Source: Cepaea nemoralis
Taxonomy: Eukaryota; Mollusca; Gastropoda; Stylommatophora; Helicidae
NCBI GenBank assembly: GCA_014155875.1
Contig: JACEFZ010005599.1
Coordinates: 62,001 to 126,000, forward strand
Direction of reading: 5' to 3'
DNA: 64,000 bases
In this document: positions 43,794 through 56,565 of the stretch, one piece after another
How the letters are laid out: every line of letters starts with the position of its first letter
Position numbering within the stretch: the first letter of the stretch is position 1
Notes under the pieces: generated by a model
What the model saw: only the letters and a program-made list of their open reading frames with translations
What the model was told of the DNA's origin: nothing
Databases searched by the model: none
Position numbers and translations under genes: made by a program

Positions 43794-44033
43794 GCCGGTC
43801 TCCCTGGCGAAGAGGTTAACGATTTCCTCCGTAATCCCGTATATCCACGTGTGGGGACATAGCTGCGCGAGATTCGGTAGGGAATCGAGTTGCGTTGGTT
43901 ACTTACAGGGGTATCTGAGATTGTCGCGCAGTAAGCAATGTGTAATACTCTGTGTAATCTTGCAAAGACATCAACAACAGCGGTAAAATGCTGTTGTTGA
44001 CAGCGATGAAAATAGGATATGCGAAAAAAATAA
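43794..44033 (+). mobile_element. SINE family B with TSD in unit sequence
   Basis: The 240-bp SINE is bounded by aattccgcaga (43783-43793) and aattcggcaga (44034-44044), an 11-bp duplication with one change. Empty sites exist at 8073 and 56217. The head is tRNA-like (cctggcgaagaggttaacg, A box). The 3' part is gctgttgttgacagcgatga with an A-rich end. Confidence 0.88.
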
Positions 44034-44143
44034 AATTCGGCAGAATTCTTGAATATGAGTGTAGTGATCAATCAAGGCATTACTATCATGTTATTATGAT
44101 ATTTGAAATATTCTCTAAGCAAATGTAATTGCGCCAGCATTTA

Positions 44144-44145
<2 letters not shown>

Positions 44146-44235
<90 letters not shown>
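44146..44235. repeat. GA microsatellite
   Basis: Nearly pure (GA)n, about 90 bases. Confidence 0.97.
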
Positions 44236-44236
<1 letters not shown>

Positions 44237-44257
44237 AGGAAGAGTGGGGGGAGGGAG

Positions 44258-45340
44258 AACTATTTGTAATATTTGTCAACATAAAGCTTGCACGGCCTTT
44301 CGCCAGTGCGAAAATAAGTGCATGCAGGCCTTGATTGTGCCAGGCCAGGTTTTGTCCTACTCACTTCGCCTGTTAACCGTCATCTCTCTCATTCCTATCA
44401 CCTAGGCCAGGGGTGGGCAAACTACGGCCCGCGGGCCGCATGCGGCCCGCCGAGTGATTTTATGCGGCCCGCGAGGGAATTCAGAAATAAAAATTTTTAA
44501 TTCGTTTTAAAGTTATTTTGTTGAGTTTTACAGAATTTCATGTACCGTTATGATGAGTGTCAGTAACAAACGTAAGATTGAAGATGAATGCGGTGTTTTT
44601 AATGATGAATGGACAATTAAGTACTGTTTTATAAAAGTTGGTAGCAAATCAGTTTGCTTCTTGTGTCGTGAGTCAGTGGCTGTCTTCAAGGAGTACAATT
44701 TAAAGAGACATTATCAAACAAAACATTCCAATTTCGGATACAATTTAACGACCGAAGAGAAGGACAGGAAATGCCTTGAGTTGGTGAACTATTTGTAATA
44801 TTTGTCAACATAAGCCCCATAAGCTTGCACGGCCTTTCGCCAGTGCGAAAATAAGTGCATGCAGGCCTTGATTGTGCCAGGCCAGGTTTTGTCCTACTCA
44901 CTTCGCCTGTTAACCGTCATCTCTCTCATTCCTATCACCTAGGCCAGGGGTGGGCAAACTACGGCCCGCGGGCCGCAATGCGGCCCGCCGAGTGATTTTA
45001 TGCGGCCCGCGAGGGAATTCAGAAATAAAAATTTTTAATTCGTTTTAAAGTTATTTTGTTGAGTTTTACAGAATTTCATGTACCGTTATGATGAGTGTCA
45101 GTAACAAACGTAAGATTGAAGATGAATGCGGTGTTTTTAATGATGAATGGACAATTAAGTACTGTTTTATAAAAGTTGGTAGCAAATCAGTTTGCTTCTT
45201 GTGTCGTGAGTCAGTGGCTGTCTTCAAGGAGTACAATTTAAAGAGACATTATCAAACAAAACATTCCAATTTCGGATACAATTTAACGACCGAAGAGAAG
45301 GACAGGAAATGCCTTGAGTTGGTGAAAAATTTGGAGATAC
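44258..45340 (+). repeat. Tandem duplication of hAT 5' end plus flank
   Basis: A segment of about 535 bp occurs twice in a row (44258-44788 and from 44789), differing at only a few positions. Each copy holds the LINE flank, the 8-base sequence acctaggc and the first 380 bases of the hAT element. The first copy is therefore an orphan hAT 5' end (44408-44788), and the duplication happened after the hAT inserted. Confidence 0.9.
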
Positions 45341-46571
45341 AGCAAACTGTTTTCACTAAACAGTCTTCAATTCAAGATGCTGCAACTAAAGCTAGTCTTG
45401 TGCTGTCACACAGAATTGTAAAACAGAACAAGCCATTTTCTGATGGCGAGTTCATCAAGGAATATTTGCTAAATGCAGCAAACATTATGTGTCCAGAACA
45501 AAAAAAAAAAAAAAAAAAAAAAAACAGATTTGACAACATTACTGTATCAAGGAGAACTGTGGTCAGACGTGTTGACAAGATCAGTGACAATTTAATGCAT
45601 GAACTTCAAGATGCAAGTAAACAATTTTTGTGGTACTCTCTTGCACTGGATGAGAGTACCGATGTACATGATACTGCCCAATTATTGATATTTATACGTG
45701 GAATAAACACTTCTTTCAAACTCATGAAGAGTTACTGAGTGTTGAGTCACTCAAAGACACAACCACAGGCCATGATATATTCAATGCTGTTACTAACTGT
45801 ATTAAAAGAACTGGGTTGGTGTGGAACAAGATGGCAAGTGTTACAACTGACGGAGCTCGTGCTTTGACTGGAAAAAATGTAGGTCTAGTAAAGTTGATAA
45901 GTGATAAGACTAAAGCAGAATATCTAGACCACACATTATTACCACTACACAGTGTGATCTATCAAGAAAGTCTGTGTAAAACTGTTTTAAATATCAAGCA
46001 TGTTATTGACCCAGTTGTCAGTGTCATCAACCTCATCAGATCGAGAGGACTTAATCACAGACAGTTCAAGTCATTACTTGACGATTTGGAAACTGAACAT
46101 TCAGATGTCATGTACCACACAAGTGTTCGATGGCTGAGTCTCGGCAAGGTGTTGAAGCGAGTGTGGGAACTCAGAGAAGAAATAGTGATGTTCCTAGAGA
46201 TGAAGGGCATTGCATGTGACTTTAATACTAACATTGTCAATAAAGAGTGGCAGTTAGACTTTATGTTTGCCATTGAAATTATGGAAAAGTTAAATGAACT
46301 GAATGGCAAACTTCAGGGCAATGGTGTGTTTGCATATGAATTGTATGTATATGTAAAATCATTTCAAGCAAAACTCTCACTGTACTCCAGACAAGCAAGT
46401 GAAAAAAAAATATTTTGTCACTTCCCTTTGCTGAAACAAGAAACCATTTCTGGTGAAATGACTGAAAAATACAAAGCCCAATTAGATGCATTGATTGAAG
46501 AATTTGGATGGAGATTCCAAGATTTCAAGAATATTGTCAAAAATTGCAAGCAGCTACATACATCTCATTAG
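45088..46571 (+). pseudogene. hAT transposase, GTF2IRD2/ZBED5-like group
   Basis: The N-terminal BED-type zinc finger is seen as CFLCRESVAVFKEYNLKRHY followed by QTKH (residues 37-60). The first catalytic region, LALDESTDVHDTAQL, lies at residues 190-205. A frameshift near 45705 moves the protein to the next frame, where TTDGARALTGKNVGL (second catalytic Asp region) and SVRWLSLGKVLKRVWELREE follow. A 24-A run at 45500 encodes a lysine stretch and is a slippage site. The protein ends at 46571 before the C-terminal dimerisation region, so the element is non-autonomous. Confidence 0.88.
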
Positions 46572-46812
46572 AAATCAACAACTGTAGTGACAATGTAGTT
46601 GCTGTGTGTCTAAATTAAAGCCATTGATAGATAATAAAGAATATTTGTTATAATAACAAGTTGTAAAATCGTGTTAACAAATTAGTAAACGTTTTTGTCC
46701 ATATTGTCAAATATAATGTATAAGTGTATAAGTAAAATAAAATTGCAATAATTAGTTATTTATACTGCTTAATAACCTATAAATAATTGTGATAGGTTGC
46801 TGTAAACAAAAT

Positions 46813-46926
<114 letters not shown>

Positions 46927-46995
46927 CCCGCCAATAGCTTTACATTTGTCAATGCGGCCCCCCGCACGAAAAGTTTGCCCACCCCTGACCTAGGC

Positions 46996-47400
46996 CATAG
47001 TCACCAGTCAAACCACTCACCTTCTCGTTGCTACTTTTTCGTTGAAATCTCCGAGGATGACGGTCATTTCAAAATTTTTACTCTGGTCCTCGGCCATGTC
47101 TAATTCGTTATATCATTCAAGAAGCCCTGGGCATGAAAACGTGAGGCGAAGAAATTCATTGGCATTGAGAATATTTCGCATTTACTGAACCCTTGCCTTC
47201 TACAAATCAACATTGTTCTTCTCCTATTTATATATCCATTGTAATTGATACCCCAATATTTTTTTTTCTCCACCAGAATGGTTTATGCTGTATTCCTCGG
47301 AAGTTATACTGCCCTCTGGTCTCACATGTACCTAATATGTTAATATTCAGTCTTCTCATTTCTTTCTTAATGTTATTAAAGTTTGGCATAGGCGTTATTA
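46996..47400 (-). pseudogene. LINE endonuclease fragment, target of the hAT
   Basis: Minus-strand pieces are MRRLNINILGTCETRG (47290-47340) and MTVILGDFNEKVATR (47030-47075). Beyond the hAT the frame gives GLGDRNERGDRL (44355-44407). These are ordered EEP endonuclease motifs. The frame is broken between 47230 and 47075. Confidence 0.7.
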
Positions 47401-47451
47401 ATTTTCTTTCTTTCTTTCTATTTTTATAATCGTTTATTATGTACAAAAGCA

Positions 47452-48053
47452 TTTACAAAAAGCTAATGGTCGACGTTTGGTGCAGGAGAGCCTGGCATAT
47501 GATACCACAACATCTAGCTTAAGAATGGAGGTAGAGGCGGTCAGTGCAGCTTTCCGCTGGATGGAGAATACGATACACACGCACACATCGTGATTGTAAC
47601 TGACTCAAAAAGCTTGCTGAGGAAGGTGAGGACAGCAAGCTTCGGGTAAAGTGGCTTGCTTCACTTCGGAGGTCACGGGTGGCAAGCATCGCCTGGATCT
47701 TTTCTCCGGGGCATGCCGGTGTGCTGGGGAATGAACAGGCGGACAGATTGGCTGGCTCTGCAAAACTTGGTGGAGTATTGATGCATGACAAGGCAGACGT
47801 GGTTGCGGCCTTGTGGGAGCACGTGTACACCTCGGAGGAGCAAATGGATCACCATAGTCTGGTAAGAATGAGACAGCGAGGAGTGACGGGGGGATCTGGC
47901 TCTACCCTCAGAGGAAAGGCGAGACGGACATATAATCAGATTGCTACTGGTACCATTGGTGTTGGAACTCTTCGCTGGCTGCTGAGGATGAGGACGAAGC
48001 GCTTATGGTAATGCTCCGAATGCTATGGTGTCGGTTCCTAAATCAATCAATCA
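47452..48053 (+). pseudogene. RNase H-bearing non-LTR retrotransposon, truncated copy 2
   Basis: The 602-bp insert is bounded by a perfect 13-bp duplication, atgtacaaaagca (47439-47451 and 48054-48066). It encodes an RNase H C-terminal part: LRMEVEAVSAAFRWMENT (catalytic Glu), VIVTDSKSLLRKV (Asp), and SPGHAGVLGNEQADRLAGSA (His/Asp). A frame change near 47640 breaks it. The 3' end is an (ATCA)n tail, the same as copy 1. Confidence 0.88.
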
Positions 48054-49099
<1,046 letters not shown>

Positions 49100-49879
49100 T
49101 CAACCTTGATCTATCTCTTGCTTTCTGTAGACAATAGTACATGGATTTCCGTGATCTTTACATTCTCATTCTACTTTAAATTGTGGCTTCCCAATTTATT
49201 TATTTTTTTGTGGGGGGAGGGGGATTTCCATATGCATATATTCATATAAATACCTGTATATCAACACAAAGCCATAATTATATTTACATAAATACCTACA
49301 CGAATTCACCCATACATGGCTACCCATATATAAGTACCATACATGTTAGCCTTTTGTATTCTACAACAATGTTTATATTCGTGCTGGGGAATTGTGTTGA
49401 ATTTAGGCCTTTGTGTGCCTAGGCCAGAGGAGCTATATATCTCTCTTTAAAGTTGTTTGGGGTGAGTGGGGTGGATTTGTGATTCAAAAGCACGCTGGGG
49501 AAGAATTGCGGCGTGTACTATCTGCGCTCTCCAATGCTTGCTACCACCTAGTGAGAAGTGTTCCCAGGTATTAACAAAATAAGCCACACACAGGGCTCGC
49601 GAGACGTACACATGTTCTAAAATTTTCCACAGCAGGGGTTGCAGATTTTGTGCCCTGCAGCTGGGAAACCCAATATCGCCCCCCCCCCCCCCCCTTTTTT
49701 TTTCCCCCATCCCCCCCCCCACTGTCCAAGACGATAGCGGTGTAGAGGCATCTTATCAGTTTTTGATATTATTTTTTCTAATTGGCAAGAGTAAAATAAA
49801 ATTAAAGAAATTCACATTTCAGCAGGAAAATCAGTCGCTAGTTCGTATTTGAACATTAGTAAAAATAAGTTTCTGTAAG
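49100..49879. other. Mostly unassigned, with a LINE X scrap
   Basis: 49496-49550 encodes GEELRRVLSALSNAC on the plus strand, a scrap of LINE family X. C-runs lie at 49679-49694 and near 49711-49720. Nothing else is recognised. Confidence 0.4.
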
Positions 49880-49939
49880 GGTCCTCAACCTGGGAGCACC
49901 ACCTTATTGATCATGGTAGCTCCCGTTCCAGGTAAGTAT
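49880..49939 (-). pseudogene. U1 snRNA, 5' part of a split copy
   Basis: These bases match 5685-5744: the ATACTTACCTGG 5' end and stem-loop I, with the same GATCAATAAG loop as the intact copy. Together with 41814-41926, minus the 9-base duplication, the sum is exactly 164 nt, so no base was lost when the gene was split. Confidence 0.9.
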
Positions 49940-50274
49940 GATTCTCAAATGTGAAAATCTCACTTAAACGTTAGATGCAGTAAAATATGCTAAGTGTATG
50001 TGCTATGACTGCACAAAGTTTATTATTCAACAGATTAAATTTGTCGCAAACATCAGATACCCATGGATACTATACCAAAAGTTAAAAAAACAATTATGAG
50101 CTGGCTATCCATATATTAAATGTTCTTTGTCAGTAGGGACAAAGAAACGTTTCTGGTGCTCTATTGCGAGTTATTTCTCTTGGGGAAACAACAGAATGCA
50201 ATACTATATCAATTAGATTCTCTCCCTTTAGTTTTCCGACCATTTTCTCTCTCTTTTCTTCTTCGTAAACAGAA
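49940..50274. other. U1 5' flank, unit C
   Basis: Matches 5745-6082. The conserved proximal part may be an snRNA promoter; no other feature is seen. Confidence 0.5.
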
Positions 50275-51758
50275 AGGATGGTAAATCACCTGGATGTGAT
50301 GAGATACCAGCTGAACTAATTAAAGCGGGAGGAGAAGAAAGCATGCACATATATCATGTATTATGTACAAAGATTTGGAAATATGATATATGGCCAAAAG
50401 ATTGGAAGAGAACTAACTTCATTCCAATACCAAAAAAGGGCAACCTAAAATTATGCACCAACTATAGAACTATTGCCCTATCAGTCATGCAAGTAAAATT
50501 CTACTAAAAATCATAATGGGAAGACTTCGTAAGAAAATAGAAGAAGAGATTAACGTAGTTCAAGCTGGATTCAGACAAGGAAGAGGAACAAGAGATAACA
50601 TATTCAACATGCGTTTAATAATAGAGAAGTGCAGAGAATTTAATGTAAACCTATTCTCATGTTTTGTGGATTATTCAAAGGCATTTGACTGTGTACAACA
50701 TCAGAAACTTTGGGAAATCATGAGGAATATGGGCTTTCCATCACATGTAGTACAACTCATAAAAATGCTCTATCTAGACCAACAAGCAGCAGTTAGAATA
50801 GATGGCGAGACATCAGATTGGTTTGACATCAAGCAAGGAGTCCGTCAGGGCTGCGTGCTGTCACCCTATTTGTTTAACCTGTACGCCGAAAATATAATGA
50901 GAAATGTAAGAGATGATATAAACAGGGAGCTATATGATGCCCTAAATATCGGCGGTCATGACATACCAGAGATTTGATATGCTGATGATACAGTATTACT
51001 ATCCACAACACAGAATGGCATAGAAAACCTAATAGCCTCAACCCAATTGAATAGTGAAAATCACAACTTATATCTTAACATAGCAAAAACAAAGATAATG
51101 CATACAGATAAAACTACTATGGAGAAAGAAATATACATTAATGGGGAAAAATTGGAGGTGGTGGAAAATTTTGAATATCTTGGGTCATTGATTACCAACA
51201 ACGGGGACACAATGAAAGAAATTAAACGGCGACTATCAATTGCTCTTCAAAGACTAAGACAGCTGAATAAATTATGGAGTGGGACAGACAGAACTACAAA
51301 AATTAGATTTTTAAGAGCATGCATCTTTCCCATTGCAACATACGCCTGTGAGACATGGACACTTACTAAACAAGCTGAACAGCGCATAAACGCCTTTGAA
51401 TGTAAATGTTATAGACGAGTTCTAAGAATATCTTGGGTAAAGAAAAGAACAAATGCACCCATACTTCAAGAGTTGAATACTGAAGAAGGTTGGCTATTAA
51501 AGATGATAAAACAAAGAAAATTGAAGTATTTTGGTCACTTGAAACGTCACGAAAGTTTGGAGAGAACAATAATGGAAGGGTATATACCTGGGAAGAGAGG
51601 AAGAGGAAGGCCAAAGAGAAGATTGGTGCAGGATGTGGCGGATGATCTCCAGATGGGTGTATCAGACGCGGGACATCTTGCTTATGATCGAGAGGTTTTC
51701 CGGAGGGTTGTTATGGGAGCGAGGTTCTGCAAAGGACATGCTACTGAATGAATGAATG
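50275..51758 (+). pseudogene. RTE retrotransposon, 5'-truncated copy with TSD
   Basis: The 1,484-bp insert is bounded by aaacagaa (50267-50274 and 51759-51766); the empty site is at 6075 in unit A. It encodes the reverse transcriptase from GKSPGCDEIPAELIKAGG to the C-terminus and ends in a (GAAT)n tail. Two lesions are visible against the full-length copy: a one-base deletion near 50482, and TGA at 50975-50977 just before YADD (a CGA-to-TGA change, as CpG decay would give). Frames 50516-50977 and 51047-51751 are the two halves. Confidence 0.92.
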
Positions 51759-51766
51759 AAACAGAA

Positions 51767-52027
51767 TGGTGTTTTTAGTGTGAATAGTGTATGTTCAAGA
51801 TGTTGCCGTGTATTTGTAAATTTCCATTGTATGCTACGGAGCATTGCCATATGTAAGTTTTTGGATGACGTGTGAAATTTAATTTCTTACAAACTCGCGA
51901 AAAAGGCTGGTACTATTTACTTACATACAAGATGGTGAAGCCGAAGACCCACGTTCGCCGGCATAGCCAATGATGATAGTACTTACATTTTAAACAATTC
52001 GTTACATTTATTCCAGTAATATATCCT
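51767..52027. other. Unit C sequence, no gene
   Basis: Matches 6083-6340 of unit A. Confidence 0.55.
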
Positions 52028-52110
52028 ACGGTGTAAGGTCTTAAAAATAGTTTGTATACTCATTATATTGCTCCTCTCCACGGAAATCTGTAGTAAAATG
52101 CGATTTTTTT
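52028..52110 (-). ncRNA. Truncated U5-like snRNA sequence (unit C)
   Basis: Minus-strand 52103-52069 reads TCGCATTTTACTACAGATTT then CCGTGGAGAGGAGCAA, about six changes from canonical U5 over 36 nt. An Sm-like AACTATTTTTAAG follows at about 52040-52053. The 5' third of U5 is replaced by aaattaagaaaaaaa. The stem below loop 1 cannot pair, so it is a remnant, but it retains more of the U5 3' part than the unit A copy. Confidence 0.65.
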
Positions 52111-52645
52111 CTTAATTTGTAAAAAGTTTATTATGTACATAAATAGTGTCTTTTTTACATTAACAAATACAGCATATACATTCATACACGTGTGACAACA
52201 TTATATTCTTGGCATGGTGTAACTACATGCATATTACCTGTTGACGATGGTGGTTAAATAACCATTCGCTCCCATAAATACCAAACTATTTAATAGAAAA
52301 AACCTTTCACACTTCAGGCTCATTCGCACTTATGTGTCAACAAAATTGCTGAATCACTTTTGTTTCGTGTTTGTGGCCTTATGAGGCCAGTAAAAAAATG
52401 TTCAACCCCCATATAGGGGGAATGAATCACGTAGTTAGCTAAAAATAGATATAATATTGAAAGTATACAAATACATTTAAAAAAATGAATAAACGACTAA
52501 AAAAATGGATTATAAAATGTAAGTATATAAATATTGAAAACACCTTGTGTAAGAAATCTAAATGTACTATATTTGGCATTAATAAATTTTACTTCCATAT
52601 TGATTCCTTTATTTCTAAGTGTGCAGGAGAAACGTTTGATCTTAT
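52111..52645. other. Unit C AT-rich sequence, no gene
   Basis: Matches 7434-7945 of unit A. Confidence 0.55.
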
Positions 52646-52656
52646 TTGTAAATATT

Positions 52657-55600
52657 CATTCATTCATTCATTCAGTAGCATGTCCTTTGCAGAACCTCGC
52701 TCCCATAACAACCCTCCGGAAAACCTCTCGATCACAAGCAAGATGTCCCGCGTCTGATACACCCATCTGGAGATCATCCGCCACATCCTGCACCCATCTT
52801 CTCTTTGGCCTTCCTCTTCCTCTCTTCCCAGGCATATACCCTTTCATTATTGTTCTCTCCAATCTTTCGTGACGTTTCAAGTGACCAAAATATTTCAATT
52901 TTCTTTGTTTTATCGTCTTTAATAGCCAACCTTCTTCAATATTCAACTCTTGAAGTATGGATGCATTTGTTCTTTTCTTTACCCAAGATATTTTTAGAAC
53001 TCGTCTATAACACTTATATTCAAAGGCGTTTATGCGCTGTTCAGCTTGTTTAGTAAGTGTCCATGTCTCACAGGCGTATGTTGCAATGGGAAAGATGCAT
53101 GCTCTTAAAAATCTAATTTTTGTAGTTCTGTCTGTCCCACTCCATAATTTATTCAGCTGTTTTAGTCTTTGAAGAGCAATTGATAGTCGCCGTTTAATTT
53201 CTTTCATTGTGTCCCCGTTGTTGGTAATCAATGACCCAAGATATTCAAAATTTTCCACCACCTCCAATTTTTCCCCATTAATGTATATTTCTTTCTCCAT
53301 GGTAGTTTTATCTGTATGCATTATCTTTGTTTTTGCTATGTTAAGATATAAGTTGTGATTTTCACTATTCAATTGGGTTGAGGCTATTAGGTTTTCCATG
53401 CCATTCTGTGTTGTGGATAGTAATACTGTATCATCAGCATATCGAATCTCCGGTATGTCATGACCGCCGATATTTAGGGCATCATATAGCTCCCTGTTTA
53501 TATCATCTCTTACATTTCTCATTATATTTTCAGCGTACAGGTTAAACAAATAGGGTGACAGCACGCAGCCCTGACGGACTCCTTGCTTGATGTCAAACCA
53601 ATCTGATGCCTCGCCATCTATTCTAACTGCTGCTTGTTGGTCTAGATAGAGCATTTTTATGAGTTGTACTACATGTGATGGAAAGCCCATAGTCCTCATG
53701 ATTTCCCAAAGTTTCTGATGCTGTACACAGTCAAATGCCTTTGAATAATCCACAAAACATGAGTATAGGTTTACATTAAATTCTCTGCACTTCTCTATTA
53801 TTAAACGCATGTTGAATATGTGATCTCTTGTTCCTCTTCCTTGTCTAAATCCAGCTTGAACTACGTTAATCTCTTCTTCCATTTTCTTACGAAGTCTTGC
53901 CATTATGACTTTTAGTAGAATTTTACTTGCATGACTGATCAGGGCAACAGTTCTATAGTTGGTGCATAATTTCAGGTTGCCCTTTTTTGGTATGGGAATG
54001 AAGATAGTTCTCTTCCAATCTTTTGGCTATATACCATATTTCCAAATCTTTGTGCATAATGCATGATATATGTGTATGCTTTCTTCTCCTCCCGCTTTAA
54101 TTAGTTCAGCTGGTATCTCATCACATCCAGGAGATTTACCATTCTTCAGGTGCTTTATAGCCCAAGCAATTTCATCTAATGAGGGTTCAGGTTCTGTCTC
54201 TGCTGTCGTTGGCTCATGTATCTCATTCATATCCTCACTGTCACTCATATCATACATTCCACTGCAGTACTCCTGCCATCTTTCTAGAATTTGTCTAGAT
54301 TCTGTTAAGGTATTTCCCATCTTGTCACAGATAACATTCAATTGAGGTTGAACATTTCTTGTCAATAACTTCATTTCTTTGAACATTTCATAATCTCTTC
54401 CAGTCTTATGATATTGCTCTATTCTGGTACAACAATCTTGTATGTATTGATTTTTGTCCTTTCTTGTGTTCTTTCTTATTTCTCGAGTTAAAGATTTATA
54501 CTTCATCCTGGTATTATCGGATTCACCTCCTTTCTGTTTCAGTTCCCTTCGTTGTTTTATTAATTCTAACGTGTCTGATGTAATCCATGGCTTAAGTTGC
54601 TTTTTCTTGGTCGGAATTAAATCTTTGGCTGCAGTTATCAAGATATCTCTAGCTTGTACTGCCAGTTCATCAGGTGTCATTTCCTCTTGTACAGACATCA
54701 AGACCCCAAAACGATTCCTAACTTCTACGTTGTATGCATCTGGTATTTTTGTGAGATCAAAACGAAGTGGCCTTGGTCCTCGGGTAAGCTTTTTGAGTTT
54801 TAATTTCAGATCTGCTTCTAATAACTGATGATCTGTATCACAGTCTGCACTACGTAGGGTTTTTGCAGATGTTATGCTTGATCTCCATCTTCTTTGTATT
54901 AAAATATAATCTATCTGATTTTTGGTAATACTGTCTGGAGACTTCCATGTGAAGAGTCTTCTTGGATGTTGTTTAAAAAGCGTGTTGGCTATCGTTAACT
55001 CATTTTCTGTGCAAAATTCAATTAATTTGTCACCTGCATCATTTCTATTTCCTAATCCAAATTTTCCTAAAACGTGTCTCTCATTTTCAGCTCTTCCTGC
55101 ACCTACTTTTGCATTAAAATCTCCCATTATTATTGCTATATCATTATGACCAATCTTATTTAATGTGTCTTGTAGTGTGTTGTAAAAATCTTCAATTTCG
55201 TCCTCCTCTGCTGTTGAAGTAGGTGCATATATCTGTATGAGAGTTGTGTTTTTTGGACGGCCTTTAAGTCTAATAGTGAGGATTCTATCACTAACTGGAT
55301 TATATCCCATTAAAGATTTTGCAGTTGTCTTATCTAAACAAAATGCCACTCCACTCTGGCCTCCGACGTCTCTACCAGAATAAATGAAAAGACTTCCATT
55401 TTCAGTTGTAAAATGTTCCTTGCCGCTCCAGCGATGTTCACTAATTCCTAAAATTTGAATGTTTAACCTCTCAATCTCATCACACACTACTTTAAGCTTT
55501 CCCTCATACAGACTTCTCACATTCCACGTTGCTATTCTCACTCTGTTTCTTAGTCTGACACAGGGGATTTCCTTGGTAACACAGTCAGGATTAACTCCGT

Positions 55601-56050
55601 CATCACGATTACTAGTAATGGTCCCTGTGTCACACTCTTCCCCAGTGTTATCTGATCTGCCTGGTCTGGGGGTCTCGCCACCAGATCTCTTTCTTATTAT
55701 GTTTTCTTTCATGGTTGTTATAGTTTCTTGGCAAGTTTTGCAGAAAGTAGTTTGTCATTGCTTTCCTTCTGGGCAGTGACTGTACTAGTCGGTGGCCATA
55801 GCCATTGTCTCTACTGATGAGATCACCTGCCTATCGACGCAAAGTGCAGACCATAACCAACAACAACCTGTCGGCTGCTCTCACACTCCATCCACCACCT
55901 GCTTCCATGGCTTCACGTAACCCTGATCGGGGGGGGGGGGGGGGGCTAAACGGGTACTCCACCTTGCCCAAGGGTGTCCCGTAGACTAACGGAGGAAAGG
56001 AGGCATCTTACCTCTCCTTTGATAGGGGATACCCCTACCCCGCTAACCAG
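52657..56050 (-). mobile_element. Full-length RTE non-LTR retrotransposon with TSD
   Basis: The 3,394-bp insert is bounded by a perfect 11-bp duplication, ttgtaaatatt (52646-52656 and 56051-56061); unit A keeps the empty site near 7950. Length, a single EEP-plus-RT ORF, a short 3' UTR and a tetranucleotide (GAAT)n 3' tail are all typical of the RTE clade. The 5' UTR (55713-56050 on the minus strand) has a 17-C run and a stretch shared with SINE family B. Other copies are at 50275-51758 and 16556-17325. Confidence 0.93.
52668..55712 (-). pseudogene. RTE endonuclease-reverse transcriptase, one premature stop
   Basis: From ATG at 55712 the frame runs 561 codons, meets TAG at 54029-54027, and continues in the same frame to 52668: 1,014 codons with a single nonsense change. 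The truncated copy at 50.4 kb has TGG (Trp) at this place. EEP motifs: ATWNVRSL (residue 60), ISEHRWSG (88), IQIYAPT (about 157), IMGDFNAKVG (about 193), CDTDHQLL (about 290). RT motifs: FVDYSKAFDCV, GVRQGCVLSPYLFN, IRYADDTVLL. The protein nicks the target and copies the element's own RNA. Automatic annotation often calls such proteins craniofacial development protein 2-like; that is a misnomer for RTE-derived frames. Confidence 0.93.
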
Positions 56051-56061
56051 TTGTAAATATT

Positions 56062-56335
56062 ATCGCTAGTATATGATTTATCTTGTTTAACCATCCAGTT
56101 ATCTCCCTTACAATTATAATTAACCTATTTTCTTTTATCCTAACAATATTAATTGTTTATGTCCCCTTGTCCCCTACTCATTGCTTATTTAAGTGTTTTT
56201 CTTTTAGATATTTGGTAATTCCGCAGAATGTTTGAACATAATTATTAAGTGTAGCGATCAATCAAGACATTACAATAATATTAGTATGATCTTTTAAATG
56301 TGCTCTAAGCAACTAGGGAAATGCATGCGCATTTG
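56062..56335. other. Unit C AT-rich sequence, no gene
   Basis: Matches 7955-8183 of unit A. Confidence 0.55.
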
Positions 56336-56466
56336 GGCACTCTTCCGACAGACGGGTATAAATAGTTCTGCAGTGAATAATTTTATATAACTAACACTAA
56401 CCCTAACCCTAAACCCCTAAATTAATCACTGCAGAACTATTTAGACCTGTCTGTCGGAAGAGTGCC
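56336..56466. mobile_element. Palindromic 131-bp MITE with 8-bp TSD
   Basis: The element starts GGCACTCTTCCGACAGAC and ends with its inverse. The inverted arms extend about 46 bp each with four mismatches. It is flanked by cgcatttg (56328-56335 and 56467-56474), and the empty site is at 8178 in unit A. The centre contains ctaaccctaaccctaaac, a telomere-like run. An 8-bp duplication suggests mobilisation by a hAT-type transposase. Confidence 0.9.
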
Positions 56467-56565
56467 CGCATTTGTATAAATTGTGTGATTTATTATTATA
56501 CGTTAGAAATATCAACATTGATGGGAAAGAGTTTAGAATAATAAAGAATATTTACTGAAACCAAG

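Noticed and set aside
45088..46571. Domesticated GTF2IRD2/ZBED-like host gene
   Set aside because: It is inside a hAT element with terminal repeats and a perfect 8-bp duplication, is frameshifted and lacks the C-terminal region.
52668..55712. Host gene for craniofacial development protein 2
   Set aside because: The frame has EEP and RT motifs, a tetranucleotide tail and an 11-bp target duplication; it is an RTE retrotransposon.
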